A stretch of 64,000 bases of DNA. It comes from Macrostomum hystrix (taxonomy: Eukaryota > Platyhelminthes > Macrostomidae). Positions 16,092 to 28,836 of this stretch are shown piece after piece; position 1 is the stretch's first letter, and the number at the start of each line of letters is the position of its first letter. The position numbers were made by a program, and so were the translations under genes. Under the pieces are notes generated by a model. It saw only the letters and a list, made by a program, of their open reading frames with translations, did not search any database and was not told the origin of the DNA. The stretch spans positions 19,647,501 to 19,711,500 of the forward strand of contig CATNEN010000039.1 of NCBI GenBank assembly GCA_950097015.1, written 5' to 3'.

Positions 16092-17699
16092 GTTTTTTGG
16101 ATTGCGCTGCACTGCAAAAAGGACGCGGACTTTCAATGGTTCTTTCTAAGCGTCGAGCTAATTATAATAATTTATAAGAGGAAGACTGTGGATATGCGTA
16201 CGAGCAAAACCTAAAAAATATTTCCGCTCAAAATGTTTGGCTTCTGTAGCTTTAGAGAATGTGCTTACGTACTCTACTTTTGTGTGTAAATAAAGTGCTG
16301 CGAATGCAATTTGTGAATACCCATTAGTAACCTGTCAATTCTACTTTGATAATATATCGTAACCAAAGCTGAGACTGAGACTGATCAGGAACTTACGAAA
16401 TCGGAAGAAGGCTTTGTTCAAGTTTGATGTCTCCGATGCCGATTTTCTTCAAACCCAGGTCAGCCAGCTGGCCAGAATGACGCAAAGTTTCAAAGTTGTC
16501 GCTCTGAAGCAGCGGGAGCAGAGACAGGTAGATCTGCCGCAATTCTCGTAGCCACCCAGTGCTCCCAGTGCTCTCTTACTCTATTTTTCTCTTTGCTGCC
16601 AACCCCAGCTCCGTCTGGAGTTAGACGGCTGAGCCGAGTGGGCTTCAGGTGGGGTAGGGGAAGAGAGCTGGCAGGCAGTGGTTGGCGCGGTCGTGCCACT
16701 GCACCGAAGGCTGTTGGGTGCGAACAGTTGATGCAGAATGTTAAGGTGGACTGCGCGGGTTAGACAAGACTGCAGATGCCTTGTTAGCCAATTTAAGTAG
16801 AGAGCTAAGCTGTGTCGACAAAGAGAGGCTGGTAAAGAAATGTCTGCATAGAAACTCACTTGGCTATTCTAGGCATTCCGATTCAATGAGACTGCCAAAA
16901 ACGGGCGGGTTTAAAATGCATCTGGAACCCCACCTCAGCCCAGTCACCCTTTGGCTGTGCGCATTGCAAAGAGCCACACGTTAAGGGACATTGCAAGCGG
17001 CAACAGCTTAGCCTGGTTTCTGCCTTCTTTATTTCTTTCTCAGTTTCTCCCCACAATGCCCACAGACTGATGAACAATGGAGAAGAAAAACTTAGGCTGA
17101 GAAGTTTTGTAGCGCTTTCAGAAGCAGCCGGCCCTCCGGTTATAATGAGTTGTGCAAAACACGAGGCCTTGCAATCCATTTAAAGGAATGAGGCTAGACT
17201 ATTAGCTGAGACTTGCATGTACACCCCCTATAGACTCCGTGCTTTGCTACTGCTCAAAGGTTCTGCTCGGAGTCTATAGGGCTTTAGACAGAAATTCCTT
17301 TCCGCGTACGAAAAACAGCTCGAAACGTCGCAAGGGACTGTATAATGTCCAGCTTCACGCCCTGCATCTGCTCAAATGATTAGCTGGAAATGATAATAGC
17401 AATAGTGGAATGAACTCAGTGCGGGCAAGCACACAGTCCGTATTTTTCACTCTTCAAACATTTTTTGAGAATAAATAAGTAACAAATAGCGGTTGCTTCG
17501 TAGACGCCTTTGAATATTTCCGAGTGATAATTAATTATTGTTTTTTTTGTTGCTTTAACTGTTAAATTTCATCATCGGATGCGGCAGCTTTTCAGCAATT
17601 TTAAATTTAGAAAAGTCTGATAAACTTAGTGAAAATTGCTCCGGTAAAAATTGGATGTCAACTCAAGGCTCTAGAATGTAGCCAGGGGTTGCTTAGGGT
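16092..17699. other. Upstream region of delta-catenin gene; stem-loop
   Basis: A likely 5' UTR donor (TTTC|GTAAGTTCC, minus strand) lies near 16397. A perfect 14-bp inverted repeat, CCCTATAGACTCCG at 17226-17239 and its complement at 17268-17281, encloses a 28-base loop. ORFs here show no family features. Confidence 0.45.
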
Positions 17700-19096
17700 T
17701 ACCCCAAGCCACCTCATCAGAAATCCCAACCCTCAGAAATCCCAACCCCAAGCTAGATCATCAGGAATCCCAACCCTCAGAAATCCCAACTCCAAGCCAC
17801 CTCATCAGAAATCCCAACCCCAAGCCACCTCATCAGAAATCCCAACCCCAAGCCACCTCATCAGAAATCCCAACCCTCAGAAATCCCAACCCCAAGCTAG
17901 ATCATCAGAAATCCCAACCCTCAGAAATCCCAACCCCAAGCCACCTCATCAGAAATCCCAACCCTCAGAAATCCCAACCCCAAGCCACCTCATCAGAAAT
18001 CCCAACCCCAAGCCACCTCATCAGAAATCCCAACCCCAAGCTAGATCATCAGGAATCCCACCCCAAGCCACCTCATCAGAAATCCCAACCCCAAGCCACC
18101 TCATCAGAAATCCCAACCCTCAGAAATCCCAACCCTCAGAAATCCCAACCCCAAGCCACCTCATCAGAAATCCCAACCCCAAGCCACCTCATCAGAAATC
18201 CCAACCCTCAGAAATCCCAACCCCAAGCTAGGTCATCAGGAATCCAACCCCAAGCTATATAATCAGGAATCCCAACCCTCAGAAATCCCAACCCCAAGCT
18301 AGATCATCAGGAATCCCAACCCCAAGCCACCTCATCAGAAATCCCAATCGCAAGCTGCCTCATCAGAAATCCCAACCCTAAGCTACCTCATCAGAAATCC
18401 CAATCGCAAGCTGCCTCATCAGAAATCCCAACCCTAAGCTACCTCATCAGAAATCCCAATCGCAAGCTGCCTCATCAGAAATCCGAACCCTAAGCTACCT
18501 CATCAGAAATCCCAACCCCAAGCCACCTCATCAGAAATCCCAACCCCAAGCCACCTCATCAGAAATCCGAACCCTAAGCTACCTCATCAGAAATCCCAAC
18601 CCCAAGCCACCTCATCAGAAATCCCAACCCTAAGCTACCTCATCAGAAATCCCAACCCTAAGCTACCTCATCAGAAATCCCAACCCTAAGCTACCTCATC
18701 AGAAATCCCAATCGCAAGCTGCCTCATCAGAAATCCCAACCCTAAGCTACCTCATCAGAAATCCCAATCGCAAGCTGCCTCATCAGAAATCCGAACCCTA
18801 AGCTACCTCATCAGAAATCCCAACCCCAAGCCACCTCATCAGAAATCCCAACCCCAAGCCACCTCATCAGAAATCCCAACCCTAAGCTACCTCATCAGAA
18901 ATCCCAACCCTAAGCTACCTCATCAGAAATCCCAACCCTAAGCTACCTCATCAGAAATCCCAATCGCAAGCTGCCTCATCAGAAATCCCAACCCTAATCT
19001 ACCTCATCAGAAATCCCAACCCTAAGCTACCTCATCAGAAATCCCAATCGCAAGCTGCCTCATCAGAAATCCCAACCCTAAGCTACCTCAAGCTGT
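17700..19096. repeat. 28-bp minisatellite (ATCCCAACCCCAAGCC type)
   Basis: About 50 copies of a 28-bp unit (CTCATCAGAAATCCCAACC + CCAAGCCAC), mixed with a shorter unit of about 15 bp and variants (CTAAGCTAC, CGCAAGCTGC). Variants are ordered in blocks, so there is higher-order structure in the right half. The 200-codon frame through it is artefactual. Confidence 0.96.
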
Positions 19097-19097
19097 C

Positions 19098-19258
19098 GGC
19101 AGTTCTATTTGACGATGAGAAAGTCAGGGCAGATGTGCACACCTATTTGATCGTGTGCCTGTGTACGGTATCTGAGTACGTGTGTGCTCAGTATTTTTCG
19201 AAATTTGCCGAATTGCCTCCTCGCTGGCTGTGGGTCTAGTGTCTAGTTTGGACTTGTA
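19098..19258 (+). mobile_element. SINE1 3' fragment abutting minisatellite
   Basis: GACGATGAGAAAGTCAGGGC ... CCTCCTCGCTGGCTGTGGG matches the SINE1 3' half. It starts directly where the 28-bp array ends. Confidence 0.8.
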
Positions 19259-20402
19259 CAGTGTTGTGCGCGTTACTCGTTACTTTTTTGCTACGTTTTT
19301 TCCTATTGCCACGGGCTGGTAACGAAAATGAAAGTAACGATAGTAGAAAGTAGTATGGATATGAGAAATGACCGATAAAGAAAGCTGTACGTACCTCGTA
19401 TTTGTGACATGCTTACGTAAAAATAGCAGATTTATATTAAAAATGGAAGAAAACTGAAAGTAACGATTAAAAGTAATGACCGTTACTATTTTTGTTTTTT
19501 TTCGTTACATAATGGTCAGTATAACGATCGTTTTCGCCATCGATGTTAATTTTTGGGTAACGCGTTTAACACTGGGCTTGTAAGAAAACGAGATGCTGCT
19601 TATACTTTTTGACTGGAAATGCACAATTTTGGCTAAGAAAAGAAACCACTTAAATAGCAATAAACTGCGGCTCCATTTTTTCTCGCGTGAGAAAGTTAGA
19701 GAGATTTTGAAAAGCTTTTTCTAACCAAGTGAGTGTATCGGACGATGGGATGTGGTACTTGTATTATCAGAAGTTTATTGTTTCATTTTATGCATATAAT
19801 ACCCATGCAGGTCCACTAACTGTATTCACTAAGGCTGACTAAGCCGTTTAAACTTTCTATATCGTTTTCTGGACGTATCAATTAAACTCGAATCTACCCA
19901 TTAACACTACTTAACAGTAGAATACTATAGGGGAGTGTTTCAATTACCCACATTTTTTAATTTTTGTATCATCCAGAACTTTAATATTTAGTTTTTTAGT
20001 TTTTTACTACTGTATATTGCAGTGATTGTATTGTTAATAATTATACTATAGAACCTATTGAACCTTTTACAGAAGCGTTTACCGAACCCAGTTGGATTGA
20101 AGCAATTGAATAAAAAATTAATTCACGGGAGCAGAATCCGCTTGGGTACTCACACCACAGGAGCAGACTAGCGGCTCCAAGGCTTTCTATTGGTCCAGCT
20201 CTATTGGTGCCAGTATTCCTGTGCACCTGAATCAATAAAAATCAACTGCGATCTAAAATACGCTGAGAGCAACGAATTAAAGTAGCTGACAACTGTGGTT
20301 TTAGCTTGAGTAAACACTTGCAGAGCCTTTAAGAAATCGAGCTGGAAGGCCGCAGCTAAGGACTAAGGTAAATATTTCTTTACGAAAGCATTAATTTATT
20401 AA
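19259..20402. other. Intergenic region before the DEG/ENaC array
   Basis: No supported gene. On the minus strand 20228-20147 has an acceptor-like TTGATTCAG and a donor-like GTGAGTACC around an open frame of about 27 codons, so it could be an isolated exon of an unseen minus-strand gene. Confidence 0.35.
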
Positions 20403-22290
20403 ATGCTACTGTTACGCAAAGCCTGCCAGGACACCACAGCCCACGGTCTGCCTCGTCTGGTCACTGGCAAGCCGGTCTTCATCCGCGTCGTCTGGCTGCT
20501 GCTCTTCCTGTTCTTCCTGTGCCTCTTTCTTCGCGGCCTAGTCGGCTTCGTGGTCAAGCTGCAGAGTCGTCAGGTGACCTCATCCTTGCAGGCTGGCGAG
20601 GCGAGGTTCCAGTTCCCGGATGTGTATGCGTGCTTTGAGAACCCAGTGTCCGGCACCTACTCTGCGAACATGAACGACAGCACTATTGAGCAGCTCAATA
20701 CCAGATTGAATGAAACTTCTATATGGCTTGAATTATTAGCAAAGAATTCGATGATACAAAACATTTCAACTAAAACCGAGACGCAGATTTCAGCAGAGGT
20801 CGAGCAAATTAAGCGAAAGTATAGTCAGTTTTATATTTCGTCACTACCATATAGCCTGCTGGTCGATACAATTGCTCAACGCCCGGAGCAATCTGTTCTG
20901 TACAGCGGGGTCATGAAAATTAACGAGATGGGTGTCCTTGTCGATTCAGCCGTCGATTACAATTCATTCTACCACGCAACCCAACTGCGCTGCTATCGCT
21001 GGAGCGCCGACATCTCACCTGTACTGAGGACTCTCGAGAGCCGGAACAGCCTAATTGTCACATTGTTCATTGACGACTATGACGGCACGTCGATTCCAAA
21101 ACTGAATGGCAAGTCGGTGGTGTCGCCAGTGTACGCATACTATGAACCGCCGAATGGCAGCAGCGCCATGTGGCGCAGGGTTCCCGTGTCCGACTGGTCA
21201 CTGAAGGCGGCTAACAGACTAAAGCAGGATCGAAAAGCTGGGATTCGAGTCTTTTTAATGACTCCTGGAGAATATCCGTCCGATTTTGGCAGTTCCTTTC
21301 TACTCGCTCCGGGGAAGCATCATGTGGTAAGAAGATATGCGACAAAAAAACTGAAGCACGTGATTTTTCAAACGCTGCGAAAAAGTATAATTTATTTTGT
21401 CTCTAATGATGAAAATGTACCATCATCGTGCTGATTTTCAGGTCGAAGTCACAATGCAAGAGGAGCTGCGCAGTTCTGATCAGTTTGACTGCCTCAGCAA
21501 TCCCAATCAAGTCCAGTTTTTAAACACATACGACTGGACGCCCTACAAGCACGAATACAGCTATTCCTACTGCTACTTTGACGAGTACAACAAGAACTCT
21601 GTGCTAGTAAGCAGCTTTCTAGCTCCCGACATTCCGCTAAATTGGAATGCTCGAGAAGCACAAAGCTATTTTAACCTCACTGGGCGGCCCCGAATCACAC
21701 TGACTGGAAGTTCATCATCCAACCAAGTTAATTTCGATGACCTGGCTTCCGCGGCCTGCAAAAGCCGAGAGCGCTGCTCCAGACTCATCTATGGTACCCG
21801 GATCTCCAGTGCGACCTGGCCGACGACCAGCTCTCTCGAAGGATTCCTGAGCGCAACAGTGACGAAGGCGAGAAACGAAGCTGCTGGACGAGGACTCTCC
21901 GTGCCAGGACTTGACTACCTGGTGAACGCCAGCTTGGGAAACTCCAGTGTCCCAGCTGCCGCGGTCGCATTCGCCAGAGCAAACCTGCTCAAGCTGGAGA
22001 TCCGACCGTCGCGCATGGACTGCGACAGATTGAAGTTCTCCATCGACTACGGCTTTGAGAACTTTGTTGCCGACATCGGAGGCATCATGGGCATCTACCT
22101 TGGCATGTCACTGCTCACCATCTGCGAGCTGTTCGACCTCATCGCTGAGCTGCTCTACCTGAAGCAGTGCGCATCCAGAGAGCGGAAATCTCGAAAAGTT
22201 ACGAATTCCACTAGTCAGGAGAATCCTAGTGATGAGCCGCCGCCTATGCGAACCGATTGTTATGAGACAACACAATCAGCCGCTAATTAG
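20403..22290 (+). CDS. DEG/ENaC (amiloride-sensitive type) sodium channel, copy 1, 590 aa
   Basis: Two exons, 20403-21326 and 21442-22290 (donor GTAAGA, acceptor TTTTCAG, phase 0). A short cytosolic N-terminus carries the HG gating motif (TTAHGLPRL, about residue 15). TM1 is at about 25-50. A large Cys-containing extracellular domain with N-glycosylation sites follows. TM2 (about 518-548) carries the family signature DIGGIMGIYLGMSLLTICEL, with GMS at the G/SxS selectivity-filter position. The C-terminal tail is hydrophilic. The family forms trimeric cation channels of the plasma membrane, gated by acid, peptides or mechanical force; the ligand here is unknown. It is the first of three tandem paralogues and its ends are almost identical in DNA to those of the others. 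Confidence 0.93.
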
Positions 22291-23085
22291 TTAACCAACT
22301 GACGGACAGTATTGGTCAATGAATGCTTCTGAAACTCATATTGTCATAAATGAATCATTTTTTATGACTAAGGCACACTTGCTCTTGTAGATGGGATAAA
22401 ATATTCTACGAGCGTAGGATGTGCCCTTTATACGAGTAGAACTATGACAGTAGTAGATTGTTCACTTTTTAACACAATTTTGAACTCCTCAGCAGTCTAA
22501 TATCATTTGGTCGATCGTATCAATTTTTCCCCATGAATATTTTATTTCTTTTTATTTGACGACTTTTTTATTGCGCGTCATTTAGTGACATTTGTAGACA
22601 GTAATATAACGACTTCGTTGGTCGTACGAAAAATGGTATAATTGTTTCATCAGTTTAAAACAAATGTAATTGGCATGTTTGTATTGCATTAATTATTTAA
22701 ATTGCAATGCAACGGATCATTGTTGATAGAAACTACCTTCTCCAAAAGTCCTGAAGTTTGAGCAAATTGGTTCAAACTCATTGGCTAAGTAAACGAGACT
22801 CATGTCACTCGGTAGGTCGGGTCCCTGCCAATGAGAGGTCTCTGTACAAACAATGTCCTATTTGTCCTGCCTGGACTAACAAAGCACTGGCGACTGAGGG
22901 TTAAGAAGAAATAGAAATCGATTAAATAAATTTCCCAAGCTGCCAGAGTATCGTAGAATCAAGCTTCGCCAGGATCTACTACATTTATTCTATTCCGACA
23001 GGCAAAAATACCCGTTCAAAAAGGTCGCCCTTCTCTAAACTTTACTCGATAGCTTTAAGCAGTTTGTGAAACTGCAATCGCATTA
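22291..23085. other. Intergenic spacer between DEG/ENaC copies 1 and 2
   Basis: About 800 bp, AT-rich, with no gene or repeat recognised. It should hold the copy 1 terminator and copy 2 promoter. Confidence 0.4.
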
Positions 23086-24873
23086 ATGCTGCAGTTAAAG
23101 CTTCGAGCAGCCTGCCAGGACACCACAGCCCACAGTCTGCCTCGTCTGGTCACTGGCAAGCCGGTCTTCATCCGCGTCGTCTGGCTGCTGCTCTTCCTGT
23201 TCTTCCTGTGCCTCTTTCTTCGCGGCCTAGTCGGCTTCGTGGTCAAGCTGCAGAGTCGTCAGGTGACCTCATCCTTGCAGGCTGGCGAGGTGAGGTTCCA
23301 GTTCCCGGATGTGTACGCGTGCTTTGAGAACGCAGTGTCCGGCACCTACTCTGTGAACATGAACGACAGCACTATTGAGCAGCTCAATACAAAAATAAAC
23401 GATACTTCATCAATAATGGAATATTATGCGCTAAAATCGAACCCAGCGAGTGAATTGTCGAGCATCAACAACTTCAGAGAACTATACAGCTATTTCTATC
23501 CACCTTCACTCCCCTTTCGGTTGCTCGCTGACTCTCTAGCTCGAAGGCCAGAACAAACGGTCCTGTCCAGCGTCACTTACGAGTATCAAACCAGCGGGAA
23601 CAGTACTCAACAAGAGGCTAGAGTCCCTTACGATAGCTTCTATCACCCAACGTTTCTCCGTTGCTTCCGATGGAGCCAGGCCACGTCTTCGACTCTGAAG
23701 ACCTTACAGAGAAGAAGCCTCACAATTTCTTTGTTCACCGATGCCTATGACGGCCGGTCCATACCTAGCCTCAATGGCAAGTCTATCGAATCGCCAGTTT
23801 ATCTAAAAGAGGACTCTTTCAACTACAAAGTTCCAGTTGGAGATTGGACTCTTTTGCCGAATGATCTAGCCAAGCCCGATCGAAATTCGGGAGTTCGAAT
23901 CTTTCTTATGCCCCCAGGGGAATATCCCTCGGAGTTCGGGACTTCGTTTCTGCTTTCACCTGGTCAGCATTTTCTGGTAGGTCTCGAGTCACATGCATAT
24001 TACCGCACACTCTTAAGAATTCATCTCATTGCTAGACCGAATGCTGTCATTGTCTTCGCCCTTTTGAAACAATTTTAGATTGAGCTTTCAATGCGAGAAG
24101 AGCTGCATAACCCGGATCAGTTTAACTGCGTCAACGATGTTCAACAAGTTCAATTTGTCAATCCGTACGACTCAACGCCGTATAACCACGAGTACAGCTA
24201 CTCGTACTGCTACTTCACAGAGCTCAACAGAGCAGCAGTGTCGTGGATCAACAATACAATTGCGGGCACTCCTATCCCATGGTCTCTGAAAGATACCAAC
24301 AACTGCGTCAACATGAGCAGTACACCGAACTTCTTAGAAACGTTAGTAAAGGTCCTCACGGACCCATCATTTGGAGCTTCGCTTTCAAAGATGGAACTAG
24401 ATAGCGTTGCAACATCAGCCTGCAAGAGCCGAGAGCGCTGCTCCAGACTCGTTTACGATGCTAGGATCTCCAGTGCGAGCTGGCCGACGACCGCCTCACT
24501 AGAAGGATTTCTCGGTACGACGGTGGCCACTGCGAGAGACAAAGCGGTCAGCAAGGGACTCTCCGTGCCAGGACTTGACTACCTGGTGAACGCCAGCTCG
24601 GGAAACTCCAGTGTCCCAGCTGCCGCGGTCGCATTCGCCAGAGCGAACCTGCTCAAGCTTGAGATCCGACCGTCGCGCATGGACTGCGACAGACTGAAGT
24701 TCTCCATCGACTACGGCTTCGAGAACTTTGTTGCCGACATCGGAGGCATCATGGGCATCTACCTTGGCATGTCACTGCTCACCATCTGCGAGCTGTTCGA
24801 CCTCATCGCTGAGCTGCTCTACCTGAGAGAGTGCTCAGGAAGATCTAAAAACTCGGTCAATGTGTCGAGGTAG
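23086..24873 (+). CDS. DEG/ENaC channel, copy 2, with HG-to-HS change, 561 aa
   Basis: Two exons, 23086-23976 and 24079-24873 (donor GTAGGT, acceptor AATTTTAG, phase 0). The architecture matches copy 1: short N-terminus, TM1, extracellular domain with SYSYCYF and CKSRERCSRL segments, and TM2 with GGIMGIYLGMS. The N-terminal motif reads TTAHSLPRL, so the glycine of the conserved His-Gly gating pair is serine (codon AGT against GGT/GGC in the neighbours). In mammalian ENaC, substitution of this glycine lowers open probability. The C-tail is short (ends SVNVSR). The central extracellular part is strongly diverged from copies 1 and 3. Confidence 0.93.
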
Positions 24874-25727
24874 TCTTAAGTAGGTTTTTTGGTCCTCTGT
24901 CCGGAGGAGTCCTGAAAAACGTTTTGTAGATTTTGGCCATAGTTTTCCTTGATTTACCTTTTCGAAGCACAATTTACGTTGGATTTGACTATACAATTTT
25001 GAGCACAATGCGTATGTTTACTCCTGTTTTTGTTAAAATCTAAGAAAACTCCATAAATGTATATTGCTTGTCATGCTTTCAACCTAATCAAGACAGACTC
25101 TAAATTATCCTAATTAGAGTTAGTCACAGAATAAGATTATAGTTGAAGAGGTGTAGCCAGCTAACTTTGTTTGCGACAGACGAGCCTAACGTAGCGGTTT
25201 CCAAATAAAGCAGTTATGCTTAATAACCAAATTGGGCTGCATTGTCATAAAGCATTGCCACAGCCCTAACAATGGTGCTCTCTCAATAATTAGCGAAAAT
25301 GATAGATTTTGCTGCAAGATTGTTAGGCAAGCCTGGGCTAGCCTGCTTGTGGACATAAACTGGTATTGCCCTGCATGGGACCCTTAATTGCAAATACCTG
25401 CAGTAAAACAAATAAAGCTAGCTTGAGTATATTTACTCACCGGTTCTAAAATCAAAGGTAATAAGCCAATGAATGGTTAGAAGCTGAAGCATTTTAGTCC
25501 CCTCTGCATTGTGGGGTAGAAGAACAATGAGCTATATATATTTATTCAATGTGAGGCTCTAACTTAATTTGGTGCTAGTGTAAAATAACAAAGCATTCTT
25601 GGAGAGACTTATAGCATCGTCGCAATAAAAAAATTAACAACAAAAGGAAAATATTTTTCAGAAAGAAATCGCTCAGACTTTGAATAAAAAGGATTCAAGG
25701 GACTTCTCAATCACGGATTCAGACCTC
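24874..25727. other. Intergenic spacer between DEG/ENaC copies 2 and 3
   Basis: No gene seen. The frame of copy 3 is open back to 25680 but has no ATG before 25728; an acceptor-like TATTTTTCAG ends near 25661, so a spliced 5' UTR is possible. Confidence 0.4.
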
Positions 25728-27562
25728 ATGCTGCAGTTAAAGCTTCGAGCAGCCTGCCAGGACACCACAGCCCACGGCCTGCCTCGTCTGGTCACTGGCA
25801 AGCCGATCTTCATCCGCGTCGTCTGGCTGCTGCTCTTCCTGTTCTTCCTGTGCCTCTTTCTTCGCGGCCTAGTCGGCTTCGTGGTCAAGCTGCAGAGTCG
25901 TCAGGTGACCTCATCCTTGGAGGCTGGCAAGGCGAGGTTCCAGTTCCCGGATGTGTATGCGTGCTTTGAGAACCCAGTGTCCGGCACCTACTCTGTGAAC
26001 ATGAACGACAGCACTATTGAGCAGCTCAATGCCAGCATTTCACAGACATTCGATGCTATCAAAAGGTACATTAGAGTTGCAGCAGGTAATAATTCAGCAA
26101 GCACTGATGATATCATGAGGCAGTCGAGTGACTTCGCGAAGCAATCAGGGTACTACTTTCCGCAGTCGATGCCGTACACTCTGCTGGCAGATGCGCTAGC
26201 TCATAGAGCTGAGCAGTCAGTCCTTCTCAGCACAGCTTTTAAGGCTAACGAAATGGGTTACTTTTTAGACATGCCAGTGAACTTTAGCCAATTTTACCAT
26301 CAAACCTATCTTCGATGCTTTGTTTGGACCACCGAAAACTCTCCAGAATTAAAGACGATCTCCAGTCGAAACAGCCTGGACATTACAATGTTCCTTGACG
26401 TGCTCGATGACGCGTCAAGCTTAATTATCACTGGCAAGTCGATTGAGTCTCCTGTGTTTGTCAGTTACAAGCCTCTAAACTCATATGAAACCGTATTCAA
26501 ACGGCTCCCAGTCTCAGAGTGGTCATTGACACCCAGTGACAATTCTCGATCTGACCGTCGGTTGGGAGTTCGAGTTTTTTTAATGCCGCCTGGAGAATAT
26601 CCGTCCAATTTTGGCAGCTCGTTTCTTCTCGGCCCTGGTCGGCATCATCAGGTGTGATATTTTTACAACTTTTTGCTTTCATATGCGTCTTTTTTTCTGA
26701 CGACGTAATTTCGACTCCACGCTTTCCGTAGATCGAGGTTACCATGCAGGAGGAAGTGAGGGATCCTGAGCAGCTAGACTGTGTCAGCACTGTCGAACGA
26801 GTCCAGTTCCTCAATCCTTACGCTCAGACACCATACAGCCAAGCGTACAGCTACAGCTACTGCTACTTTGACGAGTACAACAAAGCGTCCATAGCCTACT
26901 CAAACTATTTAACCCCAGGAGTTCCATCGACATGGGACCAGAGATACTATTTGTCGGCTCTTAACTTGACTGGACCAAATACCTTCTTGGACCTATTGGC
27001 TCAGTACTTTTTACGACCACCACCAACAATAGCTCAAGTAAACCTGGACCAGCAAGCTACATCAGCCTGCCAGAGCCGAGAGCGCTGCTCCAGACTCATT
27101 TACGATGCTCGGATCTCCAGTGCGAGCTGGCCGACGCCTGCCTCTCTGGGGGCGTTCCTCGGTACGACGGTGGCCACCGCGAGAGACAAAGCGGTCAGCA
27201 AGGGACTCTCCGTGCCAGGACTTGACTACCTGGTGAACGCCAGCTCGGGAAACTCCAGTGTCCCAGCTGCCGCGGTCGCATTCGCCAGAGCGAACCTGCT
27301 CAAGCTTGAGATCCGACCGTCGCGCATGGACTGCGACAGACTGAAGTTCTCCATCGACTATGGCTTCGAGAACTTTGTTGCCGACATCGGAGGCATCATG
27401 GGCATCTACCTTGGCATGTCACTGCTCACCATCTGCGAGCTGTTCGACCTCATCGCTGAGCTGCTCTACCTGAGAGAGTGTTCAGGAAAATCTAAAAAAT
27501 CTGCTAAAGTTTCCGACGATGTTCAGGGTATGTCCCGTATTAATGTGGTTTCGATTCAGTGA
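25728..27562 (+). CDS. DEG/ENaC channel, copy 3, 584 aa
   Basis: Two exons, 25728-26651 and 26732-27562 (donor GTGTGATA, acceptor TTCCGTAG, phase 0). The HG motif is intact (TTAHGLPRL), followed by TM1, the extracellular domain and TM2 with the same GGIMGIYLGMSLLT signature. The first 100 codons and the last 110 or so before the tail are almost identical to copies 1 and 2, while the middle is divergent. The start is the first ATG in frame and aligns with MLQLKLRAACQ of copy 2. The tail ends INVVSIQ. The three genes share orientation, intron position and spacing, so they arose by tandem duplication. Confidence 0.93.
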
Positions 27563-28836
27563 TTAGTATTAGTAGTGACAAATTTATTACGATAGCGGTT
27601 CGGCTCTTGTCAACAACCAGTTGGTATGCTATATACTATGATATAATACAAGTGTATATCCTCTGACTACTGAGTACACACTCACACTCATTGTCAGAAA
27701 GTGTACAATCTCAATGTGCCTTTGAGGCTGGCAAGTGAGATGAGACAGGGGAGAGTTGAGACCGAGGAGAGATGAGACAGGGGAAATAAGACAGGATACT
27801 GTCGGTTTTGGAAGGGGCAATGGGCCGGATTTGGGAGCTTCGTGGGCCGCATCTGGTACTAATACTACTCTTCGTGGTTCTGAACCGAAGCAGTAAAGTA
27901 ATATTAAGCTCCAGAATCTAGCCCAGTCTCTCTAAGCTTCCCTCCTCATTGTGGTTTGAAGCCCTCCAAAGATGGAAAAATAACACTTTTTTTCTTGACA
28001 CATCAAGGTCTGGAGCAGTCTACCCAGCTGTTTGACAGCTGTATACTCTGTCTCCGGGGCGCTGCATGCATTCTGTAGTAATCAGTCCGATGCTAGTTTG
28101 CCTGCAGTTTGGGCCCGTTCTATCTTGTCGCTTCTCATTATTTTCAGAAGAAGATTTAAGGAAGTAATCAGGATTTGAGAAACCACGAGTCTGTATTTAT
28201 ATTTACCAAATACAGACTATTCACAGAATGCTTATGACACTTCAGAGCCGATTGAGTTGAGCAAATTCTGCATTGATTTGTCTTACGAGCGTGTCTGCAC
28301 ATAGAAATTTATATCCACTGATTGTTGTTTGGTCTTTGTGCAAATTTTAACTCGCTTTTGTAGACTTTCGTGGCGTGTTTACAGTCAGACAGACTGTCAC
28401 TGCATACTTGTTTTTAGCCGCCTACTTTCTGTCGCTTTTAAATCTGTACTACAAAATGCAGTCTCTATGAGTATCTTATTGATTTTCCTGCAGTATAGAA
28501 AAACAGACTGAGAAACAGACTTTTTTAAAATATACCTCTTACTTTTAAACGATTTTACTAGTGTTATGTTAAATTTGGAAACATATATATTTATTCATTA
28601 GTAATGGCTAGCTGTTTATTGTTTAGCTGATACAGAGTCATATCAGTAACTTGATCGTAAAATAAACTTTTTCTTGGAAAAATGTCAAGCTATTTTTTTT
28701 AGTTCTGGGAAATTGAAAAGTTAAATATTATGTTGCGGAAACAAGCGAATTTAATAACTATCTGATCGATAATGCACCAGCTAGACGAAAATAGTTAGTA
28801 GGTAGTCCGTCTTCTCAGGTCCGTTAGCAAACCTGT
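27563..28836. other. Intergenic; SINE1 fragment and satellite remnant
   Basis: 27658-27736 is a diverged minus SINE1 body (GTACACACTCACACTCATTG ... TGTGCCTTTGAGG). It runs into 27737-27795, about four diverged copies of the GAGATGAGACAGGGG unit that also builds the 2948-4185 array. The rest shows no gene. A minus-strand AATAAA near 28615 may end the ACE transcript. Confidence 0.6.

Noticed and set aside
17310-17330. Hammerhead-like CGAAACGTC
   Set aside because: No CTGATGA core within reach, so no ribozyme can be assembled.
17629-18231. 200-codon plus-strand ORF of IPTPSHLIRNP-type repeats
   Set aside because: Pure 28-bp minisatellite with no start context, domain or splice support.
20147-20228. 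Isolated minus-strand exon with acceptor- and donor-like ends
   Set aside because: No partner exons found; too short to support a gene.
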